Below are positions 15,715-24,163 of a stretch of 64,000 nucleotides of DNA, piece after piece (positions within the stretch are counted from its first letter, which is position 1; each line of letters begins with the position of its first letter). Position numbers and translations under genes: made by a program. The notes beneath the pieces are model-generated. The model was given only the letters and a program-made list of their open reading frames with translations, was not told the origin of the DNA and made no database searches. Origin of the DNA: Heliobacteriaceae bacterium (GTDB lineage Bacteria > Bacillota > Desulfitobacteriia > Heliobacteriales > Heliobacteriaceae); assembly GCA_028707535.1 (NCBI GenBank), contig JAQWAU010000002.1, forward strand, positions 1 through 64,000, read 5' to 3'.

Positions 15715-18108
15715 TTGGCTAACATGTTCGAAAAATTAAAAGAGGACCTTAAATACGAACTTGCCGGTTTGCTGGTATTGGTTATCGCGGCATTGTGTTT
15801 GGTCAGCTTGTTTACGGTGAACAACAATCCCTTAGCCGTTCCTTCAGCCGGTGCCGGTGCCGTCGGCCAGTTCCTGGCCACCATTCTTGGGGTGGTTGCG
15901 GGCCAAGGGAAAATTATCATTCCCATTTTTCTCATCTATTTTGGCGTTAAGATTATGACCCGGCGGGTGGCGGTTTTCGATAAAAACGTCGCGGGTTTTC
16001 TCTTCGGTTTTTGTTTGTGTCTGATCTTTTTTCATTTACGGTTGCCTGTAGGCCGTTCAGACTGGCAGGCTGCACTTGACGGTGATGGTGGGGGGATTGT
16101 CGGCGCCGTTTTTTCCATCGTTCTGAAGACTCTCTTCGGAACGATGGGTACATATGTTGTGCTAACCGCCGGGGCGTTGGCGGCGGTATTATTTGTATTT
16201 GATTTGTCTTTGGTAGCCTTGTGCCGTAGTCTGTTTCGCCGGTTGGGAAATGGCTATAATCGGTGCCGGGGAACACTCAGCAATTTTTTGTTCACCGTGG
16301 TCGAGGAAGAGGAGCCTGTTCCCCAATCATCCCGGCGGAAAAGAAGCCGGCAAAGAAAAGAAAAACCGGGTAACAAAGTGGAAAACAAAGCAGAATTTGC
16401 GCCCGAACCAGATCTTCCCCTGGTGATTATCGATCATGCGGAAAAAGAACTCCCTGACTGGCTGCGTGAACCGGCACGGGTGGCGCCACTACCGGAAGTG
16501 GATGGGGAAAGTGGGGAGGCGGCGGCACCGGGTAGCCAGGCAGGGGGCAGTGAACCTGGGGAACCGATGGAAAATAGGCTGGAAGACACCTTGGTGGAAG
16601 CTAAAGATGCGGTACCGGTAGTAGGGGCGAATTCATCCGGGCAACAACCAGCAGGTGGGGAGGAGTATACTTTGCCACCTTTGAGCCTGCTCAACCGTTC
16701 CTTAAGGGTTAAAAGTACCCGGATGAACCAGGATATAACGGAAAATGTCCGCATTTTGGAGGAAACCCTGGAGAGTTTCGGGGTGAAGGTAAAAGTGGTT
16801 CAGGTAAACCGGGGGCCGGTCATCACCCGGTATGAGGTACAACCCGCCCCGGGGGTTAAGGTGGCGAGAATTACCAGTTTGGCTGATGACATCGCTTTGT
16901 CCCTGGCTGCCGGTTCGGTGCGAATCGAAGTGCCGATCCCCGGAAAAGCAGCTGTTGGTATCGAGGTTCCGAATAAAGAAGTCACGGCGGTTACTTTCCG
17001 GGAGGTGCTGGAAGTCCCGGAGTTTCAGCAGTCGGCGGCTAAATTAACCATCGCCTTGGGTAAGGATATTGCCGGCACACCGATTGTGTCCGAACTTTCC
17101 CGGATGCCGCATCTCTTAATTGCCGGGGCGACGGGGGCAGGCAAAAGCGTATGTATGAACTCCCTGATTTGCAGCATTTTGTTTAAAGCCAAGCCGAGCG
17201 AAGTTAAATTTTTGATGGTAGACCCCAAAATGGTCGAGCTGACGCAGTATAATGGGATTCCACACTTAATCATACCGGTGGTTACCGATGCTAAGAAGGC
17301 CGCCATTGCCTTGAAGTGGGCGGTTAACGAAATGGAATCCCGTTATGAACTGTTTGCTGCCGCCGGGGTCAAAGATATTGTTCGCTACAATCAATTAAAA
17401 GGGCAAGAAAATCCTGATCTGGCCCAACCAGCCTTGCCTTATGTGGTAATATTGATTGATGAGCTGGCTGATTTAATGATGGTGGCGGCCGTTGATGTTG
17501 AGGATGCCATCTGCCGGCTGGCCCAGATGGCCAGGGCGGCGGGGATTCACTTGGTAGTGGCTACCCAGCGGCCCTCAGTTGATGTGATCACGGGGATTAT
17601 TAAAGCGAACATTCCATCCCGGATTGCTTTTGCAGTATCGTCCCAAACAGATTCCCGGACTATTCTCGATCAGGCGGGGGCCGAAAAGCTGTTAGGCCGT
17701 GGTGATATGTTGTTTTATCCGGTGGGGGCAAATAAACCCTTACGGTTACAGGGTTGTTATGTTTCGGACAAAGAAGTCGAAGACCTGGTAAATTTCTTAA
17801 AAACCCAGGGGATGCCGGAATATCAGGAAGGAATCATTCCTGCCGGTGATCCGGTGGAGAAACCGGTCGTCGAAGATGATGAGCTGTTCGTCGAAGCGGT
17901 TAAGGTATTGGTGGATAGTGGCCAGGCTTCCATTTCCATGTTGCAACGACGTTTGCGGATTGGTTATGCCCGGGCGGCCCGCTTGATCGACATCATGGAA
18001 CAGCGGGGCATTGTAGGCGGTTATGAAGGCAGTAGACCACGGGAAATATTGATCAACCAGGCCCAATTTGAGGCGCGTTACGGGTCACCGGGAAAAACCG
18101 GCAGTTAA
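15715..18108 (+). CDS. ftsK: DNA translocase FtsK/SpoIIIE
   Basis: A 797-aa membrane-anchored DNA pump that clears chromosomes through the division or sporulation septum. Four N-terminal membrane segments (residues about 15-175) are followed by a charged, low-complexity linker, the alpha/beta motor with Walker A GATGAGKSV (about 471-479) and Walker B LIDELADLMM, and a C-terminal gamma winged helix (ISMLQRRLRIGYARAARLID) that reads KOPS/SRS sequences. The start may be TTG 15715 or ATG 15724; neither has a strong ribosome site. Whether this copy is the sporulation-specific SpoIIIE or the only FtsK cannot be told from one locus. Confidence 0.95.
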   Translation: MANMFEKLKEDLKYELAGLLVLVIAALCLVSLFTVNNNPLAVPSAGAGAVGQFLATILGVVAGQGKIIIPIFLIYFGVKIMTRRVAVFDKNVAGFLFGFCLCLIFFHLRLPVGRSDWQAALDGDGGGIVGAVFSIVLKTLFGTMGTYVVLTAGALAAVLFVFDLSLVALCRSLFRRLGNGYNRCRGTLSNFLFTVVEEEEPVPQSSRRKRSRQRKEKPGNKVENKAEFAPEPDLPLVIIDHAEKELPDWLREPARVAPLPEVDGESGEAAAPGSQAGGSEPGEPMENRLEDTLVEAKDAVPVVGANSSGQQPAGGEEYTLPPLSLLNRSLRVKSTRMNQDITENVRILEETLESFGVKVKVVQVNRGPVITRYEVQPAPGVKVARITSLADDIALSLAAGSVRIEVPIPGKAAVGIEVPNKEVTAVTFREVLEVPEFQQSAAKLTIALGKDIAGTPIVSELSRMPHLLIAGATGAGKSVCMNSLICSILFKAKPSEVKFLMVDPKMVELTQYNGIPHLIIPVVTDAKKAAIALKWAVNEMESRYELFAAAGVKDIVRYNQLKGQENPDLAQPALPYVVILIDELADLMMVAAVDVEDAICRLAQMARAAGIHLVVATQRPSVDVITGIIKANIPSRIAFAVSSQTDSRTILDQAGAEKLLGRGDMLFYPVGANKPLRLQGCYVSDKEVEDLVNFLKTQGMPEYQEGIIPAGDPVEKPVVEDDELFVEAVKVLVDSGQASISMLQRRLRIGYARAARLIDIMEQRGIVGGYEGSRPREILINQAQFEARYGSPGKTGS

Positions 18109-18131
18109 ACAAGCGGGGAAGGAGCGAACCG

Positions 18132-19082
18132 GTGGTGAACCGATGGCGACTACTTATACTAGGACTGATCTTAATTCTGTTAACCGCTGGTTGCCGGCCG
18201 GCGTCACCACCGGTGACCACAAACCAGGAGTTCACCGGTAGTGGTACGGTACCGGTACTAATTGGCGCCATTCGGGCAAGCACAAACACACCTGCCGCGA
18301 TGGCGAATGACGAATTAACAGCGGTTATGCGTCAAGCTAAACGTAAATACGGGGTCCAGGTGCAAGTGATTTCTCCTGCTGATTTTTTGACCTTGGAAGA
18401 GGCCTTGAAGTATTTTGGTGAAAACCAAGCTAAAGGGGTATTGGTGGCCGAGCCGGAAGCAGCAGCCTTGCTACCGGCAATCCGGGAGCATTATCCGGAA
18501 ACCAGGTTTGAAATGCTGGCCGCAGGGGAGACCTTACCGGTTAAGGATCTGGCTACCGGGGTGTATCTCGCCGGTTCCTTGGCGGGCCATTTGGTTCCCC
18601 AAGGCAATCTGACGGCTATTTTCCCGCCGGATAAACCGGGATTAGCCGCCCTGGAGCCGGTGCTCCGGGCAGGAATTTTAGGCAGCAATTCTCAAGCGGT
18701 ATTAACGATTGCTGCGGGTGGTAGTGAGAATGTTACGGGTGACCTTTTTATTGCCATGCATCCGGCGGTACCTGCCAAAACACCGGCGCAAGGAATTGCT
18801 GTTTTAACCGGACCAAATCCGGGGACAGCCGGTTTCTGGGTAGTACAGAACAGCAGTATTGCGCAAGGGACCATTGCCAACCAAGTAGAAAAAATGTTCC
18901 AACCGGAAACCCGGCAGCCAAACGCCGGGGCCTTGGCGTGGGAAGTTTATTACGCCGATAAAAGGGAAGGGCAAAACCGGGGAGCCGTAGTAAAAAAACC
19001 GTTACCTCCCGAACTGGCGGAAAAAATAGAGGAAATTCGTCAAGAACTTCAAACAGGAGCGATCAATTTGCCGAACTTTTAG
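18132..19082 (+). CDS. BMP-family-like lipoprotein (Med-like)
   Basis: A 316-aa predicted lipoprotein: hydrophobic signal ending in the lipobox LLTAGC with Cys21. The body resembles the periplasmic-binding-protein fold of the BMP/PnrA family (YLAGSLAGHLVPQGNLTAI, followed by LRAGILGSNSQAVLTIAAGG), which binds nucleosides in known members; Bacillus Med, encoded elsewhere, is a related protein that influences comK. No ABC transporter genes are adjacent. Two tandem GTG codons are possible starts, with AAGGAGCG upstream. It is probably co-transcribed with ftsK. Ligand and role are open. Confidence 0.62.
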   Translation: MVNRWRLLILGLILILLTAGCRPASPPVTTNQEFTGSGTVPVLIGAIRASTNTPAAMANDELTAVMRQAKRKYGVQVQVISPADFLTLEEALKYFGENQAKGVLVAEPEAAALLPAIREHYPETRFEMLAAGETLPVKDLATGVYLAGSLAGHLVPQGNLTAIFPPDKPGLAALEPVLRAGILGSNSQAVLTIAAGGSENVTGDLFIAMHPAVPAKTPAQGIAVLTGPNPGTAGFWVVQNSSIAQGTIANQVEKMFQPETRQPNAGALAWEVYYADKREGQNRGAVVKKPLPPELAEKIEEIRQELQTGAINLPNF

Positions 19083-19087
19083 GTATT

Positions 19088-19117
19088 TTGACATGCCGAA
19101 AGGTAAAATGATATACT
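19088..19117 (+). promoter_or_regulatory. Sigma-A promoter for mnmH
   Basis: A perfect TTGACA (19088-19093) and TATACT (19112-19117) are 18 bases apart, immediately after the lipoprotein stop codon. Confidence 0.72.
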
Positions 19118-19185
19118 TTAGCTGGATGTAAAAACAACCCATACAGGTGGGAATTTGGGGCTTCGAAGGGAAGACCAGGAAATAG

Positions 19186-20235
19186 ATGCATGTCGGTCAG
19201 GTAAATTCGGTGACAATTGAGCAGGCCTTAAGTGGTGAATTTGGGCCCCTGATCGATGTCCGTTCTGAAGGGGAGTATCGGGACGCAACGATACCAGGCG
19301 CCTTTAATGTGCCGGTATTGGCTGATGAGGAACGGAAGCTGGTGGGAACGACCTACCGTCAAAAAGGACCCGAGCAGGCCCGGTGGCTGGGACTGGAAAT
19401 AATAGGCCCCAAATTACCGAATATATGTGGAATAATTCGGCAGGATATTGCAAAAGGTCCGGCGGTATTGTTTTGCTGGCGTGGTGGGATGCGCAGTAAA
19501 ACAATGGCGACGATTTTGGTATTGATGGGGCTGGAGGTCTATTACCTGGAAGGCGGTTATAAAGCTTTCCGCCGGTTTGTTAACGCTTATTGGGACCAAG
19601 TAGCACATAAAAAACCGCTAGTAATGCTACACGGCAATACTGGTGTAGGAAAAACAGATATTTTGGCTGGGTTGAACCATCTTGGGGTTGGTGTGATTGA
19701 TTTGGAGGCACTAGCTGAAAACCGCGGCAGTGTCTTCGGTGGCATTGGGTATGGGCCAGGGCCTAGTCAGCAGTTGTTTGAAGCCCGCTTGGTAATGGCC
19801 TTGGAAAACTACCGTTCCAAACCATATATGGTAGTGGAATGTGAAAGCCGGCGGATTGGCCGCAATGTGCTGCCTGTGTCGTTCTTTCAGTGGATGCAGG
19901 CAGGGCCGCATATTCACGTTTATGCGGATACAAGGACCAGGGTCGACCGGCTGGTAAATGTTTACTCCACCCAGGGAAATGCGGCTGAATTGCTTGCGGC
20001 GTTACAACGTCTACAGATTCGCCTGGGAAAGGAAAAAACCAAGGCATTATCCCACCAAATTTGTATGGGTAATTACGCGGCGGTAGCAGTTACATTGCTT
20101 AGCCAATATTATGACCCGTTGTACCGTTACCCTAATGGGCCAAGTCAAAAGTATGACTTGAGCGTGGATGCGACATCAGTTGTACAGGTAAGTGGTGTAA
20201 TCGCCGCTTATCTGAGTTCGCGATTTCCAGGATAA
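19186..20235 (+). CDS. mnmH: tRNA 2-selenouridine synthase
   Basis: Replaces sulfur by selenium in the wobble 2-thiouridine of certain tRNAs, using selenophosphate, with geranylation as a related activity. The N-terminal rhodanese domain carries the active cysteine in LFCWRGGMRS (C97); the C-terminal half has a P-loop, MLHGNTGVGKTDIL, then the family motifs DLEALAENRGSVFGG and FEARL. The 349-aa length is typical. It implies that the organism makes selenophosphate (selD elsewhere). It has its own sigma-A promoter, and rodZ follows 17 bases later with no terminator between them. Confidence 0.93.
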   Translation: MHVGQVNSVTIEQALSGEFGPLIDVRSEGEYRDATIPGAFNVPVLADEERKLVGTTYRQKGPEQARWLGLEIIGPKLPNICGIIRQDIAKGPAVLFCWRGGMRSKTMATILVLMGLEVYYLEGGYKAFRRFVNAYWDQVAHKKPLVMLHGNTGVGKTDILAGLNHLGVGVIDLEALAENRGSVFGGIGYGPGPSQQLFEARLVMALENYRSKPYMVVECESRRIGRNVLPVSFFQWMQAGPHIHVYADTRTRVDRLVNVYSTQGNAAELLAALQRLQIRLGKEKTKALSHQICMGNYAAVAVTLLSQYYDPLYRYPNGPSQKYDLSVDATSVVQVSGVIAAYLSSRFPG

Positions 20236-20252
20236 ACGAAAGGAGCCCGCCG

Positions 20253-21062
20253 ATGGCAGATATTGGGCTTGCCCTACGAGAGGCTAGGGAACAGCAGCGG
20301 ATATCTTTGAGGCAAGTAGAAAACGATACCAATATCCGGATCCATTATTTGGTTTCACTTGAGGAAGATGTTTACGAAGAGTTACCAGGCCGTGTTTATG
20401 CCATTGGATTTTTGCGCAGTTATGCCAAATACTTGGGTTTGGATGCAGAGTCACTAGTTGAAGAACTGAAGCGCGAGTGGCGGGATGATGCAATTACGGA
20501 ACCTGCCCCGGTACCAACGGCCAAAAGACGGGACTACTCTGGAAAACCCAAAAATCTATCAATTCGGCTGGCGGGCTATAGTTTAGCTGCCGTGGCGTTT
20601 GCCGCTTTGGTGTTTGTTGCCGTCACCCTGTCCGGTGAGGATAGCCCGGTACCACCGGACCGGCCGATAAGTGTGGGAGAGCAAGTGCCGGTAAGCACTC
20701 CAGGATCAAACGGCAACCAGGGGAACGGGGCCGGCCTGGTAACGCCTGAACAGGAACACCCGGAAAATACCCAAAGTTCTCCGGGAACGGAAACCGCTGT
20801 CCCGGCGGAGGAGTTTAGTGACGGAGTCGTGGTTACTCTCCAGGTACGGCAAGACCGCAGCTGGATGGCCGTAACCCAAGATGGGGTTCCGAAGTTTCAA
20901 GGTAGCCTTAAGGCGGGAGAGACGATTAGTTTTCGGGGGAAAGAAAAAGTCTTTGTCCACGTCGGTAATGCGGGGGTGGTAGAAGTAATTTTGAACGGGA
21001 AAAACATCGGTCCGATGGGTGATCTTAATCAAGTGGTTAAAAAAGAATTTGTCCGTTCGTGA
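20253..21062 (+). CDS. rodZ: RodZ-like cell-shape protein (HTH plus DUF4115)
   Basis: An N-terminal cytoplasmic helix-turn-helix of the RodZ/YmfM type (residues about 4-75: GLALREAREQQRISLRQVEND and YAIGFLRSYAKYLGLD), one membrane segment (about 106-126), a Pro/Gly/Ser/Thr-rich linker and a C-terminal beta domain (DUF4115; VTLQVRQDRSWMAVTQDG). RodZ links MreB to the membrane and the elongasome. AAAGGAGCC precedes ATG 20253. In Bacillus the homologue ymfM follows the same region; here the usual next genes (pgsA, cinA, recA) are absent and tRNA genes begin instead. Confidence 0.88.
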   Translation: MADIGLALREAREQQRISLRQVENDTNIRIHYLVSLEEDVYEELPGRVYAIGFLRSYAKYLGLDAESLVEELKREWRDDAITEPAPVPTAKRRDYSGKPKNLSIRLAGYSLAAVAFAALVFVAVTLSGEDSPVPPDRPISVGEQVPVSTPGSNGNQGNGAGLVTPEQEHPENTQSSPGTETAVPAEEFSDGVVVTLQVRQDRSWMAVTQDGVPKFQGSLKAGETISFRGKEKVFVHVGNAGVVEVILNGKNIGPMGDLNQVVKKEFVRS

Positions 21063-21067
21063 AATAC

Positions 21068-21101
21068 AAAAAGGTGACCTCAATAAAAGTCACCTTTTTT
21101 T
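21068..21101. terminator. Bidirectional terminator between rodZ and the Val/Arg tRNA genes
   Basis: AAAAGGTGAC pairs with GTCACCTTTT, with A and T runs on the two sides, so it can stop both rodZ (+) and the tRNA unit (-). Confidence 0.85.
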
Positions 21102-21106
21102 CGATC

Positions 21107-21183
<77 letters not shown>

Positions 21184-21192
21184 CTTAAATTA

Positions 21193-21267
21193 TGGTGCGC
21201 CCGGCAGGAATCGAACCTGCGCACCTGGTTCCGGAGACCAGTGCTCTATCCACTGAGCTACGGGCGC
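21193..21267 (-). tRNA. tRNA-Arg (anticodon CCG)
   Basis: 75 bases with encoded CCA. Acceptor GCGCCCG/CGGGCGC, anticodon stem CTGGT/ACCAG around CTCCGGA (anticodon CCG), T loop TTCGATT. First gene of a two-tRNA unit with tRNA-Val(GAC). Confidence 0.97.
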
Positions 21268-21302
21268 CTATCGGGTCTACCGATTTACCGGCGACGTTCT
21301 GT

Positions 21303-21331
21303 AGTTTAACAAAAATGACATAGAAAGTCAA
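21303..21331 (-). promoter_or_regulatory. Sigma-A promoter of the Arg-Val tRNA unit
   Basis: On the minus strand TTGACT (21326-21331) and TAAACT (21303-21308) are 17 bases apart. Closely similar in layout to the promoter of the five-tRNA operon at 24273-24301. Confidence 0.7.
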
Positions 21332-21465
21332 GAGTTTCAGTAGTCTTAGGTGCATATTATCTGGAACAATGGGGTAAAGAAACATGAAGATAAGCAGGAT
21401 TCTTTCCAGATTGCATAGAAGAAAGAATTGTTGGAATTGCATGGTTATAGAAGGGGGTTATTCCA

Positions 21466-21729
21466 ATGTCGCCAAAGTTTGAACCAAATCGGTTCATTAG
21501 TCCTGGAACGGCTCACCGGTGTTTTGGTATAGAGTCTCAAGCGTTGAAGCAAGCGGTGACTGATGGGTTGATTCCAGGCATTGTCGAGAGAAACCGGGTA
21601 CGGGTACGCGAAAACGATTTAATTGCGGCGATCGAAACAGGAATACTTACCCAGTCGCCACGGTTTTTGGGATTATATGATGGGAAGCTTAAAGAAGTGG
21701 CCACCGGTGTATTCCGGACGGTGGTTTAG
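21466..21729 (+). CDS. Small winged-helix / excisionase-like DNA-binding protein, unknown role
   Basis: An 87-aa protein whose middle (FISPGTAHRCFGIESQALK then AVTDGLIPGIVERNRVRVRENDLIAAIETG) has the pattern of excisionase/MerR-type winged helices: a helix, a GI-turn-helix, an IPG wing start and an RVR-x3-DL strand-helix end. It was not recognised as a named family. AGAAGGGGG precedes ATG 21466, and a strong terminator follows. It stands at the border of the accessory region beside tRNA genes, but no integrase is near, so a recombination role is not supported; a small regulator is likelier. Confidence 0.6.
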   Translation: MSPKFEPNRFISPGTAHRCFGIESQALKQAVTDGLIPGIVERNRVRVRENDLIAAIETGILTQSPRFLGLYDGKLKEVATGVFRTVV

Positions 21730-21765
21730 TAAGCATGAAAAAGACATTGATTATTTGAAGCAAGA

Positions 21766-21796
21766 AGCGCCGGTCAAAATTTGACGGTGCTTTTTG
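21766..21796 (+). terminator. Intrinsic terminator after the small wHTH gene
   Basis: AGCGCC...GTCAA pairs with TTGAC...GGTGCT (one bulged G), followed by TTTTTGTTTTT. Confidence 0.8.
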
Positions 21797-21901
21797 TTTT
21801 TGCCGGCAGAGGATCCGACTGGCACGATTTGCCGGAACAAAATTCGGATAAACCGGGGAAAGCTAAGTACACATTTGTTTACGAAGGCTGGTGAGTTATT
21901 G

Positions 21902-22822
21902 GTGCGATTTGACATAATTATTATTGGTGCTGGTCCAGCCGGATTAGCGGCGGGGATTCAATTGGCCCGGTATAATTACTCTGTGCTGGCTTTCGATGGG
22001 GGCGACAGCAGAACGATCGCGGCACCAAAGATTAATAACTATTTAGGTTTCCCCCAGGGTATATCCGGAAAAGATTTTTTGCGGCTGGGTCGGGAACAAG
22101 CGCAATTATTTGGCACCGAAATTGTCAAAAGCCAGGTTTCTAAAATTGAAAAGGTAGCCGACGATAATTTTAAAGTTACGACGAGTAGTGCTAACTATAA
22201 TTGCCGTTGTCTTATCTTTGCCACCGGAGTTGAAGAGGGGCAGCCGGATGTTGCCAACCGGTACGATTTTATCGGTCGTTCTCTGTATTACAGCCTCAGT
22301 ACTAATGGTTACGAATTCAGCGGGTCAAAGGCTGCTGTCTTGGGGCATGACAAGTTCGCCGCAGTTAAGGCCCTGGATTTGCTTGATTATACCCACGATG
22401 TTTGCATTTTAACAAACGGGTTACCCTTGGCGGGTGATGAAGAAATCAGGCTTTTACTTGCGGAAAATAACATTGAAGTGATTACCGACCCGATTGAGCG
22501 GATGGAAGGTAAAAACCGGGAAAAAGGACAGCTGGCGGCAATAGTATTCCAAAACGGGAAGAGCAGGGCCGTAGACACAGCTTTATCAACTTACGGTGTA
22601 AAACCAAATTCGGCTCTCGCCAAAGATCTGGGTATAGCTACTGATCACGATGGGTTTATTCTAGTTGATGAATCGATGCAGACCAACATTTCCCGGGTTT
22701 ACGCAGTTGGGGATGTGGCGGCTACAACCCGGTTGTTGATCCTTGGGGTCGCCGAAGGAGTAAAAGCAGCGTTGGACATTCATAACATTCTTCGGTCCCC
22801 GACTGGTCAAATAATGGATTAA
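21902..22822 (+). CDS. Thioredoxin-reductase-like FAD/NAD(P) oxidoreductase lacking the CXXC
   Basis: A 306-aa two-dinucleotide-fold flavoprotein. FAD binding is seen in IIIIGAGPAGLAAGIQLA (residues 5-22), the second fold around SKAAVLGHDKFAAVKAL, and the C-terminal FAD motif in RVYAVGDVAA. Where thioredoxin reductase has YCATCDG, this protein reads YSLSTNG (130-136), so both redox cysteines are replaced by Ser and Thr. It therefore cannot reduce thioredoxin by the usual route and may reduce a ferredoxin, quinone or small molecule. GTG 21902 (or TTG 21899) is chosen with GGTGAG upstream; the longer frame from 21794 overlaps a terminator. It ends convergently with the DUF350 gene, overlapping four bases. 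Confidence 0.75.
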   Translation: MRFDIIIIGAGPAGLAAGIQLARYNYSVLAFDGGDSRTIAAPKINNYLGFPQGISGKDFLRLGREQAQLFGTEIVKSQVSKIEKVADDNFKVTTSSANYNCRCLIFATGVEEGQPDVANRYDFIGRSLYYSLSTNGYEFSGSKAAVLGHDKFAAVKALDLLDYTHDVCILTNGLPLAGDEEIRLLLAENNIEVITDPIERMEGKNREKGQLAAIVFQNGKSRAVDTALSTYGVKPNSALAKDLGIATDHDGFILVDESMQTNISRVYAVGDVAATTRLLILGVAEGVKAALDIHNILRSPTGQIMD

Positions 22823-23220
22823 AAGATACAAGCCTTGATTATCCAGCCGAAAGCAAGATAAAGGCTCATGACGATAAAACCAACCGCCCGGTTGTCGTGC
22901 GCAATTTGCGCCCGGACATTTAGGCCGGGTAAAATAACTTGAAATCCGTAACCGGCGATCAAGAGCATGGCAAAACCAAGGGCACTCCAGCCAAGAATTT
23001 GCCAAATTGTATCATTGTGGATAATTGCTTGGTGCAGGATTAAAGCAGTGGCTAGGATTTCTCCCCCCAAGGCCAAGGCTACCGCCAGGTTACCTTGGGC
23101 TAATTGTTCCCGGATCCGATCGATTGGGGTTAAAAAATGAAAAATCAACCCGATGCCGATTATGACCAGGCAGCTAAACAAAAACAATAATAAGGCGAAA
23201 ACTGCGGGATGGGTTAACAT
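22819..23220 (-). CDS. DUF350 (UPF0719, YjfL-like) membrane protein
   Basis: A 133-aa integral membrane protein with four predicted helices. The family traits are visible: LAQGNLAVALALGGEILATALI in the middle and HDNRAVGFIVMSLYLAFGWIIKACIF at the end. DUF350 proteins often accompany ATP-grasp amidoligases or polyamine-related genes elsewhere; here none is adjacent. GGAGGTTGCTTAA lies just before the ATG. Function unknown. Confidence 0.78.
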   Translation of the reverse strand: MLTHPAVFALLLFLFSCLVIIGIGLIFHFLTPIDRIREQLAQGNLAVALALGGEILATALILHQAIIHNDTIWQILGWSALGFAMLLIAGYGFQVILPGLNVRAQIAHDNRAVGFIVMSLYLAFGWIIKACIF

Positions 23221-23330
23221 TTAAGCAACCTCCGTAAATTAAATAAAAAGGCTTATTAAGGTGAAAATTAGTTTACGGGATTTTACCATCGCCGTCAAGG
23301 GTATTCACGGTAAAAAGGAGGATCAAAGTC

Positions 23331-23369
23331 TTGCCGTGTCGAAAAACACCCGATAAAGGACTGTTTTGA
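23331..23369 (+). CDS. Possible 12-residue leader ORF
   Basis: AAAAAGGAGG (23312-23321), the strongest ribosome site in the neighbourhood, is nine bases before a TTG that opens the 12-codon frame MPCRKTPDKGLF. It stops 16 bases before the GTG of the 111-aa gene. It may be a leader peptide or an accidental frame. Confidence 0.25.
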   Translation: MPCRKTPDKGLF

Positions 23370-23385
23370 GAAAAGGGGTAGAAGC

Positions 23386-23721
23386 GTGGAGGACTGGCTA
23401 TTGGGGGCCGGGGAAAAGCCTTACCGGATTTTAACGACGGTTGCTGGTGTTGCCGGTACGGATCTAAAAGAAGTAAACTTTTTCACTAAAATGAATGCCG
23501 ACGGGCTGATTGATTGCCTCCTTGTTTTTGACTACGGGGACCGCCAAACTGTCCGGAAAGCTCGGGATTTCCCACCAGACCAATTCGTTCACTTCTTCCA
23601 GGGGGTGCAGCAGCGCTGCCCGTTACCTTTCAAGATCATCGACGGGCAAACGGAACCAGAATTAGCGACAAGCATGTGGGAAGCTTTCGTGGGTCAGTTT
23701 GCCGTGGCAGTCGGCCAATAG
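23386..23721 (+). CDS. Hypothetical protein, 111 aa
   Basis: A soluble-looking acidic protein (MEDWLLGAGEKPYRILTTVAGVAG at the start and ATSMWEAFVGQFAVAVGQ at the end) with no signal peptide, membrane segment or motif that I recognise. AAAAGGGGTAGAAGC precedes the GTG start at 23386, and a strong terminator follows, so it appears to be a real monocistronic gene. It lies between DUF350 and the five-tRNA operon. Confidence 0.6.
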   Translation: MEDWLLGAGEKPYRILTTVAGVAGTDLKEVNFFTKMNADGLIDCLLVFDYGDRQTVRKARDFPPDQFVHFFQGVQQRCPLPFKIIDGQTEPELATSMWEAFVGQFAVAVGQ

Positions 23722-23757
23722 CCTAAAGTCCAGGGTAATTGCCGCAAAGGTGAAAAC

Positions 23758-23787
23758 AAAAAGACCGGGCACTGCCCGGTCTTTTAT
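23758..23787. terminator. Bidirectional terminator between the 111-aa gene and the tRNA operon
   Basis: AAAAGACCGGGC and GCCCGGTCTTTT form a perfect stem with loop ACT; it can serve the plus-strand gene and the minus-strand tRNA operon. Confidence 0.88.
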
Positions 23788-23797
23788 TGTTTATCCC

Positions 23798-23880
23798 TGG
23801 TGCGAGAGGGGGGACTTGAACCCCCACGGTTACCCACACGCCCCTCAAACGTGCGCGTCTGCCGATTCCGCCACTCTCGC
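23798..23880 (-). tRNA. tRNA-Leu (anticodon GAG)
   Basis: 83 bases with encoded CCA and a long variable arm. Acceptor GCGAGAG/CTCTCGC; anticodon stem CACGT/GCGTG closes TTGAGGG (anticodon GAG). Last gene of the five-tRNA operon. Confidence 0.94.
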
Positions 23881-23886
23881 CTGAGT

Positions 23887-23962
23887 TGGAGCCGCTGACC
23901 GGAATTGAACCGGTGACCTTATCCTTACCAAGGATACGCTCTACCGACTGAGCTACAGCGGC
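23887..23962 (-). tRNA. tRNA-Thr (anticodon GGT)
   Basis: 76 bases with encoded CCA. Acceptor GCCGCTG/CAGCGGC, anticodon stem TATCC/GGATA around TTGGTAA. Confidence 0.97.
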
Positions 23963-23967
23963 ATAAT

Positions 23968-24041
23968 TGGAGCGGGTGATGGGAATCGAACCCACGTGTC
24001 CAGCTTGGGAAGCTGGTGTTCTACCATTGAACTACACCCGC
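23968..24041 (-). tRNA. tRNA-Gly (anticodon CCC)
   Basis: 74 bases with encoded CCA. Acceptor GCGGGTG/CACCCGC, anticodon stem CCAGC/GCTGG around TTCCCAA. Confidence 0.97.
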
Positions 24042-24067
24042 ATTGTGGCAACACAAAATAAAAAATA

Positions 24068-24153
24068 TGGTGCCGAAGGCCGGGGTCGAACCGGCACGAG
24101 GAAACCTCACTGGTTTTTGAGACCAGCGCGTCTGCCTATTCCGCCACTTCGGC
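24068..24153 (-). tRNA. tRNA-Leu (anticodon CAA)
   Basis: 86 bases with encoded CCA and a long variable arm. Acceptor GCCGAAG/CTTCGGC, anticodon stem CTGGT/ACCAG around CTCAAAA. Confidence 0.97.
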
Positions 24154-24163
24154 AAATATAAAC

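Noticed and set aside
21185-21442. 85-codon minus-strand frame over tRNA-Arg
   Set aside because: It translates through the tRNA gene and its promoter and has no ribosome site.
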